Assembly (NCBI RefSeq): GCF_021474685.1
Contig: NZ_JAKEIT010000002.1
Coordinates: forward strand, 1 to 64,000
Source of the DNA: Tetragenococcus halophilus
Lineage (GTDB): Bacteria > Bacillota > Bacilli > Lactobacillales > Enterococcaceae
Reading direction: 5' to 3'
Length of the DNA: 64,000 nt
The notes beneath the pieces are model-generated. The model did no database searches. It was given only the letters and a program-made list of their open reading frames with translations, and had not been told where the DNA came from. A program made the position numbers and the translations under genes. Positions 52,111-61,894 of the stretch are shown piece after piece. Within the stretch, counting starts at the first letter, position 1, and each line of letters starts with the position of its first letter.

Positions 52111-53382
52111 TTGAGTAAAAAAGTTCGCGTAGAACATTTAACCAAAATATTTGGTCGAAGAACCCAACAAGCGCTCGAAGAAGTAAAAGCGGGAAAATCA
52201 AAACAAGAAATCCTAAAAGAAACTGGCGCTACTGTCGGTGTACATGATGTAAGTTTTGATGTTAATGAAGGAGAAGTCTTTGTGATTATGGGCTTGTCCG
52301 GAAGTGGGAAATCGACTTTAGTACGAATGATCAATCGTTTGATTGAACCTACTTCAGGTTCTGTTTACATCGATGATGAAGACGTAGCGAAGATGTCTAA
52401 AGAAGACTTGCGTGAAGTTCGTCGTACGAAAGCGAATATGGTCTTTCAAAACTTTGGGCTTTTCCCCCAACGGACCATTTTACAAAATACCGAATATGGT
52501 CTAGAAGTACGAGGCGTACCTAAGGAAGAACGTCGTAAAAAAGCAGAAGCGGCTTTAGATAACTCTGGTTTGCTTTCAGTTAAAGACCAATATCCTAACC
52601 AATTATCTGGTGGGATGCAACAACGGGTTGGTTTAGCACGTGCTTTAGCTAACGATCCAGAAGTGCTGCTTATGGACGAAGCTTTTTCTGCTTTGGACCC
52701 CTTGATTCGTCGGGATATGCAAGATGATTTGATGGACTTACAAGAACGCGTGCAAAAAACCATCATCTTTATCACTCACGATTTGAACGAAGCTTTACGT
52801 ATCGGCGATCGAATCGCTTTAATGCGTGATGGTGAAGTGATGCAAATCGGCACGGGTGAAGAAATCTTGACGCATCCAGCCAATGACTTTGTTCGTGAGT
52901 TTACCGAAGATATCGACCGTTCCAAGGTGCTAACAGCCGAAAATATTATGGAGCCTGCTTTGACCATTAATGCAGAAGCAGACGGACCTAATGTGGCTTT
53001 ACAAAGAATGCGTAAAGAAGAAATCAGTATGTTACTAGCTGTTGACCGTAAACGTTATTTAAAAGGAAGCTTAACAGCTGAAAATGCTTTGGATGCACGT
53101 AAAAATGAAAAACCACTTAAGGAAGTATTAGATAAAAACGTGCAAAAAGTGGAAAAAGATACCTTAGTCACAGATATTTTCAATATGATTCAAAACTCCG
53201 CTGCACCTTTAGCTGTTGTTGACGAAGAGGATCGTGTGGTAGGTGTCGTCGTCCGTGGTAGTGTAATTGGCGCGATGACTGATACCGATACTGGACAAGC
53301 AGATGAAAAAGAAGCTGCAGAGGAAAACACAGATGAAGCAACAGCGTCAGCTGATAAAGAAGAGGTGAATGCAAATGCTTGA
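52111..53382 (+). CDS. opuAA: Glycine betaine/proline-type ABC transporter ATPase
   Basis: A 423-residue ATPase of the OpuAA/ProV family, TTG start at 52111 with GAAGGAGTG upstream. Walker [13 protein letters not shown] (about 59-70), signature [15 protein letters not shown] (about 167-181), Walker [14 protein letters not shown] (about 187-199) and a C-terminal pair of CBS motifs (about 280-400) that sense ionic strength in OpuA. An acidic tail of about 30 residues follows. It powers uptake of the osmoprotectant betaine. The permease gene overlaps. Confidence 0.93.
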   Translation: MSKKVRVEHLTKIFGRRTQQALEEVKAGKSKQEILKETGATVGVHDVSFDVNEGEVFVIMGLSGSGKSTLVRMINRLIEPTSGSVYIDDEDVAKMSKEDLREVRRTKANMVFQNFGLFPQRTILQNTEYGLEVRGVPKEERRKKAEAALDNSGLLSVKDQYPNQLSGGMQQRVGLARALANDPEVLLMDEAFSALDPLIRRDMQDDLMDLQERVQKTIIFITHDLNEALRIGDRIALMRDGEVMQIGTGEEILTHPANDFVREFTEDIDRSKVLTAENIMEPALTINAEADGPNVALQRMRKEEISMLLAVDRKRYLKGSLTAENALDARKNEKPLKEVLDKNVQKVEKDTLVTDIFNMIQNSAAPLAVVDEEDRVVGVVVRGSVIGAMTDTDTGQADEKEAAEENTDEATASADKEEVNANA

Positions 53383-54235
53383 TTTTTTACAAAATGAGAT
53401 TCCCCTTTCGGATTGGGTCGATACCGGTGTTGACTGGTTAACCGAACACTGGTCTGCCTTTTTCTCATTCTTACAAACCATAGGGCAAAACATCATGGAT
53501 GCTATGACTAATGGGTTAAACATGATTCATCCTCTATTGTTTATTTTGATAGTTACAGTAGCTGCCTTTTTCCTTGGTGGAAAAAAATGGCAATTGCCCA
53601 CATTTACACTGCTTGGTTTGTTATTGATTTATAACCAAGATTTATGGTCTGACTTGTTAAGTACCCTTACTTTAGTAATTATTTCAAGTCTGATCTCTGT
53701 CATTATTGGTGTACCGGCTGGTGTTTTAATGTCAAAAAGTGAAATTGCCAGAAATATCATTACGCCGATTCTTGACTTCATGCAGACGATGCCAGGTTTT
53801 GTTTACTTGATTCCAGCCGTTGCCTTCTTTGGTATCGGTATGGTACCTGGGGTTTTTGCTTCAGTGATCTTCTCACTGCCGCCAACAGTTCGTATGACGA
53901 ACCTTGGTATTCGCCAAGTGCCAACGGAATTAGTGGAAGCTTCCGATTCTTTCGGGGGTACCGGTTGGCAAAAATTATTTAAGTTAGAAATGCCTTTAGC
54001 TAAAGGAAATATCTTTGCAGGTATTAACCAAACGCTAATGTTGTCCTTATCTATGGTGGTTATTGCTTCTATGATCGGCGCACCTGGTTTAGGACAAGGG
54101 GTATTATCAGCGGTACAACGTTCACAAGTAGGTAACGGATTTGTTTATGGTATTGCCATCGTTATCTTAGCGATTATTATGGACCGCTTCACACAAAACT
54201 TAAATACTAATGCAAATACTTCAAGTGAAGATTAA
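53375..54235 (+). CDS. opuAB: Glycine betaine ABC transporter permease
   Basis: A 286-residue ProW-type permease from ATG 53375 (GAGGTG at 53,362-53,367), overlapping the ATPase gene by 8 bases. An amphipathic N-terminal region precedes six or so membrane helices. The ATPase-docking loop [33 protein letters not shown] (about 174-206) is intact. Unlike fused OpuABC forms, permease and binding protein are separate here. Confidence 0.92.
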   Translation: MLDFLQNEIPLSDWVDTGVDWLTEHWSAFFSFLQTIGQNIMDAMTNGLNMIHPLLFILIVTVAAFFLGGKKWQLPTFTLLGLLLIYNQDLWSDLLSTLTLVIISSLISVIIGVPAGVLMSKSEIARNIITPILDFMQTMPGFVYLIPAVAFFGIGMVPGVFASVIFSLPPTVRMTNLGIRQVPTELVEASDSFGGTGWQKLFKLEMPLAKGNIFAGINQTLMLSLSMVVIASMIGAPGLGQGVLSAVQRSQVGNGFVYGIAIVILAIIMDRFTQNLNTNANTSSED

Positions 54236-54456
54236 AGAAGGCATACAAGAAAGTGAAAGAGTATGTCAAAGGATTTAGATTTAATCAGCTTTTGTAAAGA
54301 AGAAATATTATTTATATAGTGAAAGTTGATTGAAAATTTGAGACGACAAAAAGATGGATAGAGCGTAATCGTTATGTTTATCTTTTGTGTCTCCTTATGA
54401 TTAGTGAATAAAAATTGTTATTCAATTTTTAAAATATTAAGAAAGGATGTTTTGTT

Positions 54457-55338
54457 TTGAAGAAGAAGTTAGTAGGTATGTTGGCATTAAGTTCAGCACT
54501 ATTATTAGCTGCTTGCAGTAATGGCGGTGGCGATAACGATTCAGAAAGTAGCGGAAATGGCGGCGGTGGAGATACTGTCGAATTATCATATGTTGAATGG
54601 GATACAGAGGTTGCGTCTACCAATGTTGTTGGTCAGGTGCTAGAGGATATGGGATATGATGTAAATCTTACCCCTCTAGATAACTCTGTTATGTGGGAAG
54701 CAGTTGCTAACGGCGAATCAGATGGTATGGTCGCTGGTTGGTTACCAGTTACACATGAAGCACAATATGAAAAGTTTGGCGACGATGTTGAAGACTTAGG
54801 ACCAAACTTGCCAGATGCAGCGAAATTAGGCATTGTGGTACCTGAATACATGGATGTTGATTCTATCGAAGATCTAGATGATCAAGTACCCGAAAAAGAA
54901 ATTATTGGTATTGAACCAGGTGCTGGTGTGGTTGCAGCAGCAGAAGAGACTGTTGATACTTATGATAATTTGTCCGATTGGGAAGTAACGCCATCTTCTA
55001 GTGGTGCGATGACTTCACAATTAGGCAGTGCCATCCAAAATGAAGATCCAATTGCAATTACTGGTTGGTCTCCACACTGGATGTTTGAAAGATATGATCT
55101 TAAATATCTAGATGACCCAGAAGGAACAATGGGAGATGCTGAAAGTATTCATACAATGGTTCGTGAAGGACTAGAAGACGATATGCCAGAAGTATACAGC
55201 ATGTTGGATAACTTCGAATGGACTGAAGAAGATATTAACTCCGTAATGTTAGACATTGAAGACGGTGAAGATCCAGAAGATGCAGCAAGAGAATGGATCG
55301 AAGATAACGAAGATACAGTTGAAGAATGGAAGGAATAA
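54457..55338 (+). CDS. opuAC: Glycine betaine-binding lipoprotein
   Basis: A 293-residue substrate-binding lipoprotein of the OpuAC family, TTG start at 54457 after AAAGGATG. Lipobox LLLAACSN (Cys about 20), a Gly/Ser/Asn-rich linker, then the OpuAC domain (VELSYVEWDTEVASTNVVGQVLEDMGYDV). Aromatic residues expected to cage the quaternary amine include those in AGWLPVTH and TGWSPHWMF. A 220-base gap without a gene separates it from opuAB; the three form one functional transporter. Confidence 0.92.
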   Translation: MKKKLVGMLALSSALLLAACSNGGGDNDSESSGNGGGGDTVELSYVEWDTEVASTNVVGQVLEDMGYDVNLTPLDNSVMWEAVANGESDGMVAGWLPVTHEAQYEKFGDDVEDLGPNLPDAAKLGIVVPEYMDVDSIEDLDDQVPEKEIIGIEPGAGVVAAAEETVDTYDNLSDWEVTPSSSGAMTSQLGSAIQNEDPIAITGWSPHWMFERYDLKYLDDPEGTMGDAESIHTMVREGLEDDMPEVYSMLDNFEWTEEDINSVMLDIEDGEDPEDAAREWIEDNEDTVEEWKE

Positions 55339-55357
55339 TTCTATTCAATGCATAATG

Positions 55358-55389
55358 CAGGAAAAGGAGCAATCCTTTTCCTGTTTTTT
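55358..55389 (+). terminator. Terminator of the betaine operon
   Basis: CAGGAAAAGG pairs with CCTTTTCCTG, followed by T6. Confidence 0.93.
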
Positions 55390-55458
55390 AATTGAAAAAT
55401 GCAATATACTTTATCTTTTTTATTTTTATTAGTAAAATTTTGTATTGAGGTGTTTATA

Positions 55459-55719
55459 ATGGAACAAAATAATCGAAGAGAATTAACATTTACTCTATTT
55501 CACCATGATATAAAAATTGATGCCTTCTATAATTTTTTGTATCAAATGAATGATATTATTTTAGCTTTATTTTTTATTGTGGGCAGTTTCCTGTTTTTTA
55601 AAGAATCAACGACTTTTTATGGAACAGTTTTATTTGTGATCGGTAGTTTTCAACTTTTAATTAGACCGTTAATTTTGATTAGTAGAGAGATACATATATA
55701 TACATTGAAAAACAAGTAA
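55459..55719 (+). CDS. YrhK-domain membrane protein
   Basis: An 86-residue protein from ATG 55459 behind GAGGTG. It has a short polar start and two hydrophobic helices (about 31-50 and 55-75) in the YrhK pattern: NDIILALFFIVGSFLFFKESTTFYGTVLFVIGSFQLLIRP. The family's role is unknown. Single gene upstream of tRNA-Gly. Confidence 0.75.
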   Translation: MEQNNRRELTFTLFHHDIKIDAFYNFLYQMNDIILALFFIVGSFLFFKESTTFYGTVLFVIGSFQLLIRPLILISREIHIYTLKNK

Positions 55720-55778
55720 ATTTTATCCCAATGCCTATTGTGTATTTTAGTGCATTGAACTATAATAGTTTTTGTTAT

Positions 55779-55849
55779 GCGGGTGTAGTTTAGTGGTAAA
55801 ACAGAAGCTTCCCAAGCTTCCGTCGCGGGTTCGATCCCCGTCACCCGCT
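55779..55849 (+). tRNA. tRNA-Gly (CCC)
   Basis: A 71-base cloverleaf: acceptor stem GCGGGTG/CACCCGC, D arm, anticodon stem GAAGC/GCTTC with loop TTCCCAA (anticodon CCC at 55,811-55,813), T arm CGGGTTCGATCCCCG, discriminator T. No CCA is encoded. A decayed phage integrase gene lies just downstream, so the 3' end is a likely integration site. Confidence 0.96.
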
Positions 55850-55951
55850 TAGTTATATAAACCTTTGTAACAGGATTTCGCTAACTTTAATAAGTCGGCG
55901 ATTTTTTTATTTTTTGTTTTGAATACCAAATTGAACACCATTTTTATTTTT

Positions 55952-57093
55952 TTAAGTTGACAGGTAAGTGGCAAATTTTAAACTTGTTTGTTTATCATTA
56001 CCCACAGAATGAGCGTAAACATTCATGGTCATATCAGATGATGCATGCCCTAGTCTACGCTGAACATCTTTATAATTTACGCCCGACTCTAAAGACAAAG
56101 TTGCATGAGTGTGCCTAAAACCATGAGAAGAAATACGTTCTCCGCTGTATTTTTTTCATTGGACGACGTAAACGTTCTGGGCTCATAACTTTTTTATTTT
56201 TTTCATCCGTAAACAGATACTGTTTTTCCTTAAGTGATATACCATGTTTTATAAAGTATTTTTTTTGTTCAAGTTTCCATTTTTTAAAATGGAAATTGTT
56301 TCTAAATCTAGGCTAATTTTTCGAAAAGAACTCTTATTTTTTGGTGCTCCCAATACTTCATTGCGTTTAATAGCTTTGTTTACATCAAGAGACATTTCAT
56401 TAAAATTAACATCCTCCCAAGTAAGAGCACGGAGTTCACCTAAACGTAACCCTGCGTAAGCAATAACTCTAAAAGCTGCAAAATCACCGTAAAATAAGTT
56501 TTGGTTAGCCCATGGCAAAAAAGCATTAAACTCTTCTTTGGTGTAAAACTTATCCGTTTCTTTTTTCTTTGGAGGTTGAGTTACAGGCGTTTCTATATCT
56601 TCAAACGGGTCTCCATTCATCCAGCCATTTTTCCTAGCGTACTTAAAAACTTGTTGCGCATAACCCCTTATTGCTCTGAACTTGCTTGTATGCTTGGACC
56701 ATCGTAGAATGGACTGATGACAATCATTATATGTTATACCGATGATAAGTCTATCATCTAAATCAGGTAGAATATAATAAAAGAAATAATTTTCAGTTAA
56801 ATTTAGTGTTGAATTCTCTACTTTTGCTTTATAAATTGGCAACCACATTTCGTACACATCTTTAAATGTGATATACTTCTTTTGCATTTGATTTTTAAGG
56901 GTGGCTTCATCCTCTCCTAGTTCTAGCCGAGCTAATGCAAGCTTGGCTTTTTTTATTGACTTAAAACCTCTACGAGTAGTTCGTTTTGGCTTCCCCGTTT
57001 TTGAATTAATACCCAAATACGTATTAAACATATAAGGTTAAACATATAAGCGGTGGATCCGTCTTTTTTCGTATATTCTTTTATTTTAGCCAT
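55952..57093 (-). pseudogene. Phage integrase (tyrosine recombinase), frameshifted
   Basis: The gene starts at ATG 57093 (MAKIKEYTKKDGSTAYMFN) and ends at 55,952. A 14-base partial duplication near 57,030-57,045 breaks the frame after 17 codons. A shift in an A8 run near 56,262 ends the main frame, and another shift lies near 56,145. The parts together give the arm-binding, core-binding and catalytic domains, including GLRLGELRALTWEDV, GFRHTHATLSLESG and RRLGHASSDMTMNVYAHS. It probably once integrated the prophage at the adjacent tRNA-Gly. Confidence 0.88.
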
Positions 57094-57147
57094 GTTTTTC
57101 TTCCTTTTGTGCCGTATTGGCGTACATAACAAAAGGTAGGCTTAAAT

Positions 57148-57189
57148 CCCCATAGCGGACTTGCACCGCTACATAGCTACTTAGTGGGG
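57148..57189 (-). other. Hairpin-rich element between integrase and membrane-protein genes
   Basis: TAGCGG/CCGCTA (57,153-57,171) forms a hairpin nested in CCCC/GGGG (57,148-57,151 with 57,186-57,189). It lies between two minus-strand genes and may be a terminator-like or processing structure. No T run follows. Confidence 0.35.
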
Positions 57190-57210
57190 AGAGCGTGCTT
57201 ATTTTTTTAT

Positions 57211-57990
57211 TTAATCATTCCGTTTAAATTCAGTTGAATCAAACATTTTTGTTTTTCCTAATTCAGTGCTTCCGTAGTAAACATAAACAGGCAAACCTTG
57301 CTGATACTCGTCTGTATCCCAGTCTTCAACTTCTCCAATTGATGATTTAGCTCCGTTTTGTACTTTCTTCAACTCTTCGGAAGCTTGTGGTTTACTATAA
57401 TCTAAAAAGTTATCATTTACATAAACTCGCAATAAATTCACATCGTATTCCACTTTGTCTATAGCTAAAGCATACTCAAATTCTGGGTTGGGTAGTCCAT
57501 CACTTGTATCTTCGCCAACTGCAAACCCTCGATTTTCTTCTAAACGTTCATTTATTTTTTCGTTTATTTCATTATCTTTTTCTTGCTGTTTTTGTTCTTT
57601 GTCTTTGGAGTCTTTTTGTTTTGACTCTTCAGTTTCTTTTTCTCGTGATGCTTCAACTTCTTTTTCCTTAGATTCTTCTGCTTCTTTGGACTCTTGAATT
57701 TCTTGTTCTTTAGACTCTTCAGCTTCCTCAGATTTTTTAGCTTCTTTTTCTTTAGATGCTTGTATCTCTGAAGAAAATTGTGTACTTTCTATAGTGCTAG
57801 TTTCCTCAGTATCATACTCGGCAGTTGCTTCTTCTTTTGTTTCATCATCTGCAAACACATATACAAGTAAAGAACTCACCACAAGCAAAGCTATAGATAT
57901 GTTCCTGTTTTTCTTGTTAGGTGACTTTTTAATAAAGTACCAAATACCAACTGCAGCAGCAATAAACACTATCGTAAACAAATAATCCAT
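57211..57990 (-). CDS. Membrane-anchored protein with long charged repeat region, prophage
   Basis: A 259-residue protein with two N-terminal hydrophobic segments (about 2-20 and 30-47). A roughly 110-residue Glu/Lys/Ser-rich region of imperfect KEAEESKEKE-type repeats follows, then a 70-residue folded end (FAVGEDTSDGLPNPEFEYALAIDKVEYDV). It is probably displayed on the outside or anchors a cytosolic coiled coil. Such genes are common beside prophage repressors, where some act in superinfection exclusion; no specific evidence for that here. Confidence 0.7.
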   Translation of the reverse strand: MDYLFTIVFIAAAVGIWYFIKKSPNKKNRNISIALLVVSSLLVYVFADDETKEEATAEYDTEETSTIESTQFSSEIQASKEKEAKKSEEAEESKEQEIQESKEAEESKEKEVEASREKETEESKQKDSKDKEQKQQEKDNEINEKINERLEENRGFAVGEDTSDGLPNPEFEYALAIDKVEYDVNLLRVYVNDNFLDYSKPQASEELKKVQNGAKSSIGEVEDWDTDEYQQGLPVYVYYGSTELGKTKMFDSTEFKRND

Positions 57991-58008
57991 TTTTTACCCC
58001 TTTTATTC

Positions 58009-58263
58009 CTATTTTTGTTCTCTTATTTCTTTTAAATTTTCATCTTGTTGCTTAATAATAATCCAATTTTGTTCAACTAATGCCGATAAATAACCAATTT
58101 TTGCTTTATCTTCGGCTTTTCCTGATAGACCTATACCAAACTTCATTAGTCCACTTCCGGCTAAATCCGTACTGATATTAAACACTTGATCTTGCGCATC
58201 TGTATCTGGCCCGCTAAGATTACGTTTTGCTAAATATTTTTCTGCCTTGCTTTTAATACTCAT
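58009..58263 (-). CDS. Small hypothetical prophage protein
   Basis: An 84-residue soluble, partly helical protein from ATG 58263 with ribosome binding site AAAGGAGG. No known motif. It begins upstream of the membrane-protein gene in the same orientation, 18 bases apart, so the two are likely cotranscribed. Function unknown. Confidence 0.6.
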   Translation of the reverse strand: MSIKSKAEKYLAKRNLSGPDTDAQDQVFNISTDLAGSGLMKFGIGLSGKAEDKAKIGYLSALVEQNWIIIKQQDENLKEIREQK

Positions 58264-58315
58264 TTTCTTTTACCTCCTTTTATAAATAAGTCCAAGCAGG
58301 GAAGTCCTGCAAGGA

Positions 58316-58465
58316 TTAGAATACAACTTTACCAACTATGCTGATGTTATTTGTACCGTCAGCTAAGATGTCGTCGTAATCTTGGTTTAAGGATAACAAA
58401 CGTAAGTTATCCTTTTCAAGATATACTTTCTTTATAAAAGCTTCTCCGTCGATTTGTACAACCAT
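58316..58465 (-). pseudogene. C-terminal remnant of a phage CI/LexA-like repressor
   Basis: About 49 codons: MVVQIDGEAFIKKVYLEKDNLRLLSLNQDYDDI to the end GKVVF. This matches the C-terminal part of S24-peptidase phage repressors, including the Lys of the catalytic dyad in EAFIKKVYLE. Upstream (to the right) the sequence changes abruptly to a lysin gene in the other orientation, so the rest was deleted. Confidence 0.65.
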
Positions 58466-58466
58466 C

Positions 58467-59140
58467 AACCAAGTACAATATGGCGCTGATAGTTATGCCA
58501 ACCAAAATAGCCCGGCCTAAATAGAGTTGGCACGAACTAATAACCAAGCAACCTAAAAGGGCTATAAAGCCTACAGTGGTTTAGCACGAGATATGACTAA
58601 AAAATATGATATCCCACTTACCTTAGATGGTTCTGGACGTGGTGTTAAATCTCATCTATGGGTTACTCAAAATATTTGGGGGGTCACACAGATCCATACG
58701 ATTGTTTAGCGTAGCACGGTGTTAGCAAGAGCAAACTAGCTAAAGATTTGCATAATGGCGTAGGTGGTATTAACACAAATGAAACAACACCGGCGCCAGA
58801 AAGTAAAACTCCAAAAATTAATCAAAACCAATCCAGTAATCGAATTGCTGAAGATGGACAATGGGGTCCTGGGACAACCAGATGTTTACAACAATATCTA
58901 GGCACAACGCAAGATAGTGTAATCAGTGGTCAAATTATCACGAGTGCAAACGCAAATGTTTACAGTGCGCAACAAGGGAATATTGGTTCTAATGTTATCC
59001 GTGCTTTACAAGCTACACTTGGTGTAGCACAAGAGGGCAACCTTGGTCCCGCAACTGTACAAGCCTTGCAAGCTCATTTAGGTACTACACAAGATGGACA
59101 TATTAGTCCACGTAGTAACGTAGTTAAGGCTATGCAATAA
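58467..59140 (+). pseudogene. Phage endolysin remnant: N-acetylmuramoyl-L-alanine amidase with peptidoglycan-binding repeats
   Basis: The frame reads VQYGADSYANQNSPA, stop, IELARTNNQA, stop, then AYSGLARDMTKKYDIPLTLDGS. It goes on through WVTQNIWGGHTDPYDC to another stop near 58,708, then an open frame with three peptidoglycan-binding-like repeats (EDGQWGPGTTRCLQQYLGTTQ, VIRALQATLGVAQEGNLGPATVQALQ). So the Amidase_2 catalytic domain is truncated at its N-terminus and carries several nonsense or frameshift lesions. It begins exactly where the repressor remnant ends. Confidence 0.8.
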
Positions 59141-59233
59141 GCATTAAACAATAGCACATTTTAAGTTCTGTATAGAGATTAGACATAATCTGTATAATCT
59201 CTTTTTATAGCAAAAAAAGAATGGAAGATTCAA

Positions 59234-60328
59234 ATGGCATTACATGAAACTGATATTTCAAGTTATCAATCAGATATGAATGTAAAAAACATGACAGCGA
59301 ATTTTGTGATTATTAAAGCTACTGGAGGAATTGGATATGTTGCGATAGACACTTTCAACAAGCAAAACAGTCCCGAAAGCTAATAGGTGTATATCATTAT
59401 GCTAACGGAAAGGATTGGAAGGTTCAGCAAAGGCGGAAGCAAACTACTTTGTTAAAAATACAAAGAATTACCTTAAAGGTGACGCTATTCCAGTTTTAGA
59501 CTGGGAAGCTTCTAATAAAGGTAATGTTCAGTGGGCACTAGACTGGTTGAACGAAGTTGAATGTCAAACAGGTATTAAGCCTTGGTTTTACACTTATACC
59601 GGAGTACTTGATAGTTATGATTTTACCTGGATTGCTAATAACGATAATGCGCTATGAGTAGCTAATTATGGCGCTAATTAACGTAGTAATGGTTATAATA
59701 AAAATGCTACCCGCCATCTACTCGTGGCTTTAAAAATGGTGCAGCTTGCTTTCAGTACAGTTCGAATACTGTTATTCCAGGCTATGGCGCACCAATCGAC
59801 GTAGATATCTTTTATGGTGACAAAGCAGCTTGGAAAGCACATGCAACACCAGGCGGTGGTGGTAAGAATTGGAGCAAACAGTATTACACTAGTGCACCTA
59901 GCAAAATAAAAGCGAAAATAAATATAGGTGTCTATAGCAGTAATGATGTGGAATTTAACAAGCGATTAAGTAAACGCAAAAAAGGCACGATCATCCCTAT
60001 TAAAGATATAAAACATGTGGGTAATGGTCTTCCACGACTTGTCACATCTAAGGAGAATTTGGTTACTGCCAACAGAAGTTACGTTAAAGAATTTAAATGG
60101 TCCACACAATACTACACTAGCAACCCCGGAAAAGTTAAGTTAAAACTTAACGCGGGTGTTTTTACTGGTGACGATGTAGAACTCAAAAAGAAATTAAGCT
60201 ACCGTAAAGCCGATATAGTTATCCCAATTAAAGGTGTAAAACATGCTAAAAATGGTCGTCCTTGCTTAGTAACATCTGGAGGTAACTTGGTCATAGCTAA
60301 TAAAAAATATGTAAAAAAGGGTAACTGA
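59234..60328 (+). pseudogene. Phage GH25 lysozyme with two DUF5776 repeats, broken
   Basis: From ATG 59234, MALHETDISSYQSDMNVKN has the DISxxQ start of GH25 muramidases. The frame breaks near 59,350; a second stretch (59,415-59,657) encodes DAIPVLDWEASNK and WFYTYTGVLDSY; a third (about 59,872-60,328) encodes two DUF5776-like cell-wall repeats (WSKQYYTSAPSKIKAK and WSTQYYTSNPGKVKLK). It is a second lysin next to the broken amidase, which suggests two phage lysis modules or a rearrangement. Confidence 0.82.
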
Positions 60329-60392
60329 AAAGACAGTTACCCTGTACTTGATTAATGATTAAAGCCGCTCTCTTGATTGAGGGCGGCTTTTT
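60319..60392 (+). terminator. Two terminator hairpins after the lysozyme remnant
   Basis: GGGTAACTG pairs with CAGTTACCC (60,319-60,342). AAAGCCGC pairs with GCGGCTTT followed by TTT (60,361-60,392). Confidence 0.85.
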
Positions 60393-60509
60393 ACATAACA
60401 TAGGTTATATAAGAATTTGTTAAATTTTGCCGAAACTACCTTTCTAAGAAAACATTTTTGATAAAATGTTTTTCTTTTCATTGCTAGTTATATTTTATTG
60501 TGCTATCCT

Positions 60510-60523
60510 TCCTTATATAAGGA
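60510..60523 (+). promoter_or_regulatory. Palindromic candidate operator upstream of the TAC operon
   Basis: TCCTTATATAAGGA is a perfect 14-base palindrome 30 bases before the toxin gene. A hairpin (AAAACATTTT/AAAATGTTTT, 60,443-60,472) lies further upstream. Antitoxin-mediated repression here is a guess from position. Confidence 0.45.
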
Positions 60524-60552
60524 GTTATTTATAGTTAGCAAGTGGGAGAATA

Positions 60553-61170
60553 TTGGTGGTAGAATATGTAAGCTTTCACGGAACAGAAAGTTCTGTTGCA
60601 GAGAAAAAAATAAGGTATGATGCGGAAAATTTAGAGTTCACTAGCTTAACACGAGAGAGACAAAAGAGGTACTCCAATAGAGGAGGAAGTTTCCAAGGAT
60701 CAAGAAAAAGTAAGCCTAAGTCACCAGGAAGTTTAGGCTATGGCTTTTATACTTTCATTCGTCCTGAGAATATGGCGGAACAGTTTATTTCAAGAATTTG
60801 TGAATCATATAAAATTATAGAAGTTAAAACTGTCATTAAGGAAAACGAAGTTTTAGACTTTGAAGACGAGGACACACGTTTTAAATTCCATGAATTTAGA
60901 CAAAGTTTTAAGAAGCATATAGATGCTATCTATAGAGATTTAGATAGGCCTAGAAACACTGCTAAACAACATTCAGTGGATGGAATTATTATTGAGTCGT
61001 TTATTAATTCCCTTTTTAAAAATGAAAACAAGCTGGTTAATGCTGTTTTGATGTGGACCTATACACCTTTGGATGGCGATGAAAGTCTTCATTCTTATGT
61101 TCCAAATAGCTTAGAATTGTGCATAAGGAATAAAAGAAACATTTGTTCATTAAAAGAAAGGAAGGAATGA
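60553..61170 (+). CDS. ADP-ribosyltransferase-like toxin of a toxin-antitoxin-chaperone system (CmdT-like)
   Basis: A 205-residue protein, TTG 60553 or GTG 60556 behind GGGAG. The N-terminus YVSFHGTESS (His9) and SPGSLGYGFYTFIRPENMAEQFI (about 57-79, Tyr66) match the first two motifs of H-Y-E-type ADP-ribosyltransferase folds, such as DUF3990-type proteins. SLELCIRNKRNI (about 186-197) fits the last strand with a candidate catalytic Glu. A SecB-like gene two steps downstream and the toxin-antitoxin-chaperone order strongly suggest a TAC toxin like CmdT, whose known target is mRNA. Fold assignment is by motif reading only. Confidence 0.65.
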   Translation: MVVEYVSFHGTESSVAEKKIRYDAENLEFTSLTRERQKRYSNRGGSFQGSRKSKPKSPGSLGYGFYTFIRPENMAEQFISRICESYKIIEVKTVIKENEVLDFEDEDTRFKFHEFRQSFKKHIDAIYRDLDRPRNTAKQHSVDGIIIESFINSLFKNENKLVNAVLMWTYTPLDGDESLHSYVPNSLELCIRNKRNICSLKERKE

Positions 61171-61442
61171 ATAAAATGTCTTTAAAAATAGAGTCAAGTG
61201 CAGAAGAAATAAGAAACTGGATAACTGAAGAAGAGGTCTATGATCTATTGGACACTTTCGGTTTTTTTGATGACGACGAATACAAAACGTTTTCTAATAA
61301 AACTTCTGCTATACCTTTAAATAAAACTACTGATGAGGTAGATGATAAAAAAATCCAAAAACCTAAGTTAAATTTTATTATTGAAAATAATAATTTTTCA
61401 TTTGCTTATAAAAATTTTGATACTTATATAGAGGCAGCTTAA
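61167..61442 (+). CDS. Putative TAC antitoxin with C-terminal chaperone-addiction-like tail (CmdA-like)
   Basis: A 91-residue acidic protein. ATG 61167 overlaps the toxin stop as ATGA; ATG 61176 is an alternative. The first half (SAEEIRNWITEEEVYDLLDTFGFF) is helical. The end, KLNFIIENNNFSFAYKNFDTYIEAA, is rich in aromatic and hydrophobic residues, as expected of a chaperone-addiction segment that aggregates unless bound by the SecB-like chaperone. No helix-turn-helix is evident. I recognise no family; the role is inferred from its place between toxin and chaperone genes. Confidence 0.6.
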   Translation: MNKMSLKIESSAEEIRNWITEEEVYDLLDTFGFFDDDEYKTFSNKTSAIPLNKTTDEVDDKKIQKPKLNFIIENNNFSFAYKNFDTYIEAA

Positions 61443-61894
61443 TGGGAAAAAATAATAAAAATAGTGATTTAAAATTAAATAAAAACATTCTTTGTGAATC
61501 GATATTAAAGATAAATAATAATGTGGAGCTTTCAGAATGGTACTCTTTGGATGAAAATGAATTAGAAATAAAAGTTGAAAGCAACATCGGGATAAAGAAA
61601 GATGACCCTGCTACAGCTAAACTGTTGTTAGGGGTAAAAATATTTGACGAAGAATATATAGAAAAAGACAAACCATTTTATTGTTTTGTCGAAATGGAAT
61701 TTTACTTTAGAGATGATGAAGGAGAATATACTGAAGATAGTCCAGTTGCAGCAAAATTTTCTTTAAATATGGTAAGTATAGCTTATCCTTATATTAGAGC
61801 GCATATTTCAACATTGTCAGCTATCTCTGGGATAGAACAAATTCATATCCCGACAATTAATGTTTATAATACTTTAACAAACGATGAAGACTAA
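61442..61894 (+). CDS. SecB-like chaperone (CmdC-like)
   Basis: A 150-residue protein. The segment IAYPYIRAHISTLSAISGIEQIHIPTINVYNTL (about 113-145) matches the conserved end of SecB (PYxRExISxLxxRxGxPPLxLxPxNFxxLY). The body has the alternating beta-strand pattern of SecB. Gram-positive bacteria normally lack SecB; stand-alone SecB homologues in them are mostly TAC chaperones that fold or protect an antitoxin. Its ATG shares a base with the antitoxin stop (TAATG), so all three genes are translationally coupled. It is intact and followed at once by a terminator. Confidence 0.78.
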   Translation: MGKNNKNSDLKLNKNILCESILKINNNVELSEWYSLDENELEIKVESNIGIKKDDPATAKLLLGVKIFDEEYIEKDKPFYCFVEMEFYFRDDEGEYTEDSPVAAKFSLNMVSIAYPYIRAHISTLSAISGIEQIHIPTINVYNTLTNDED

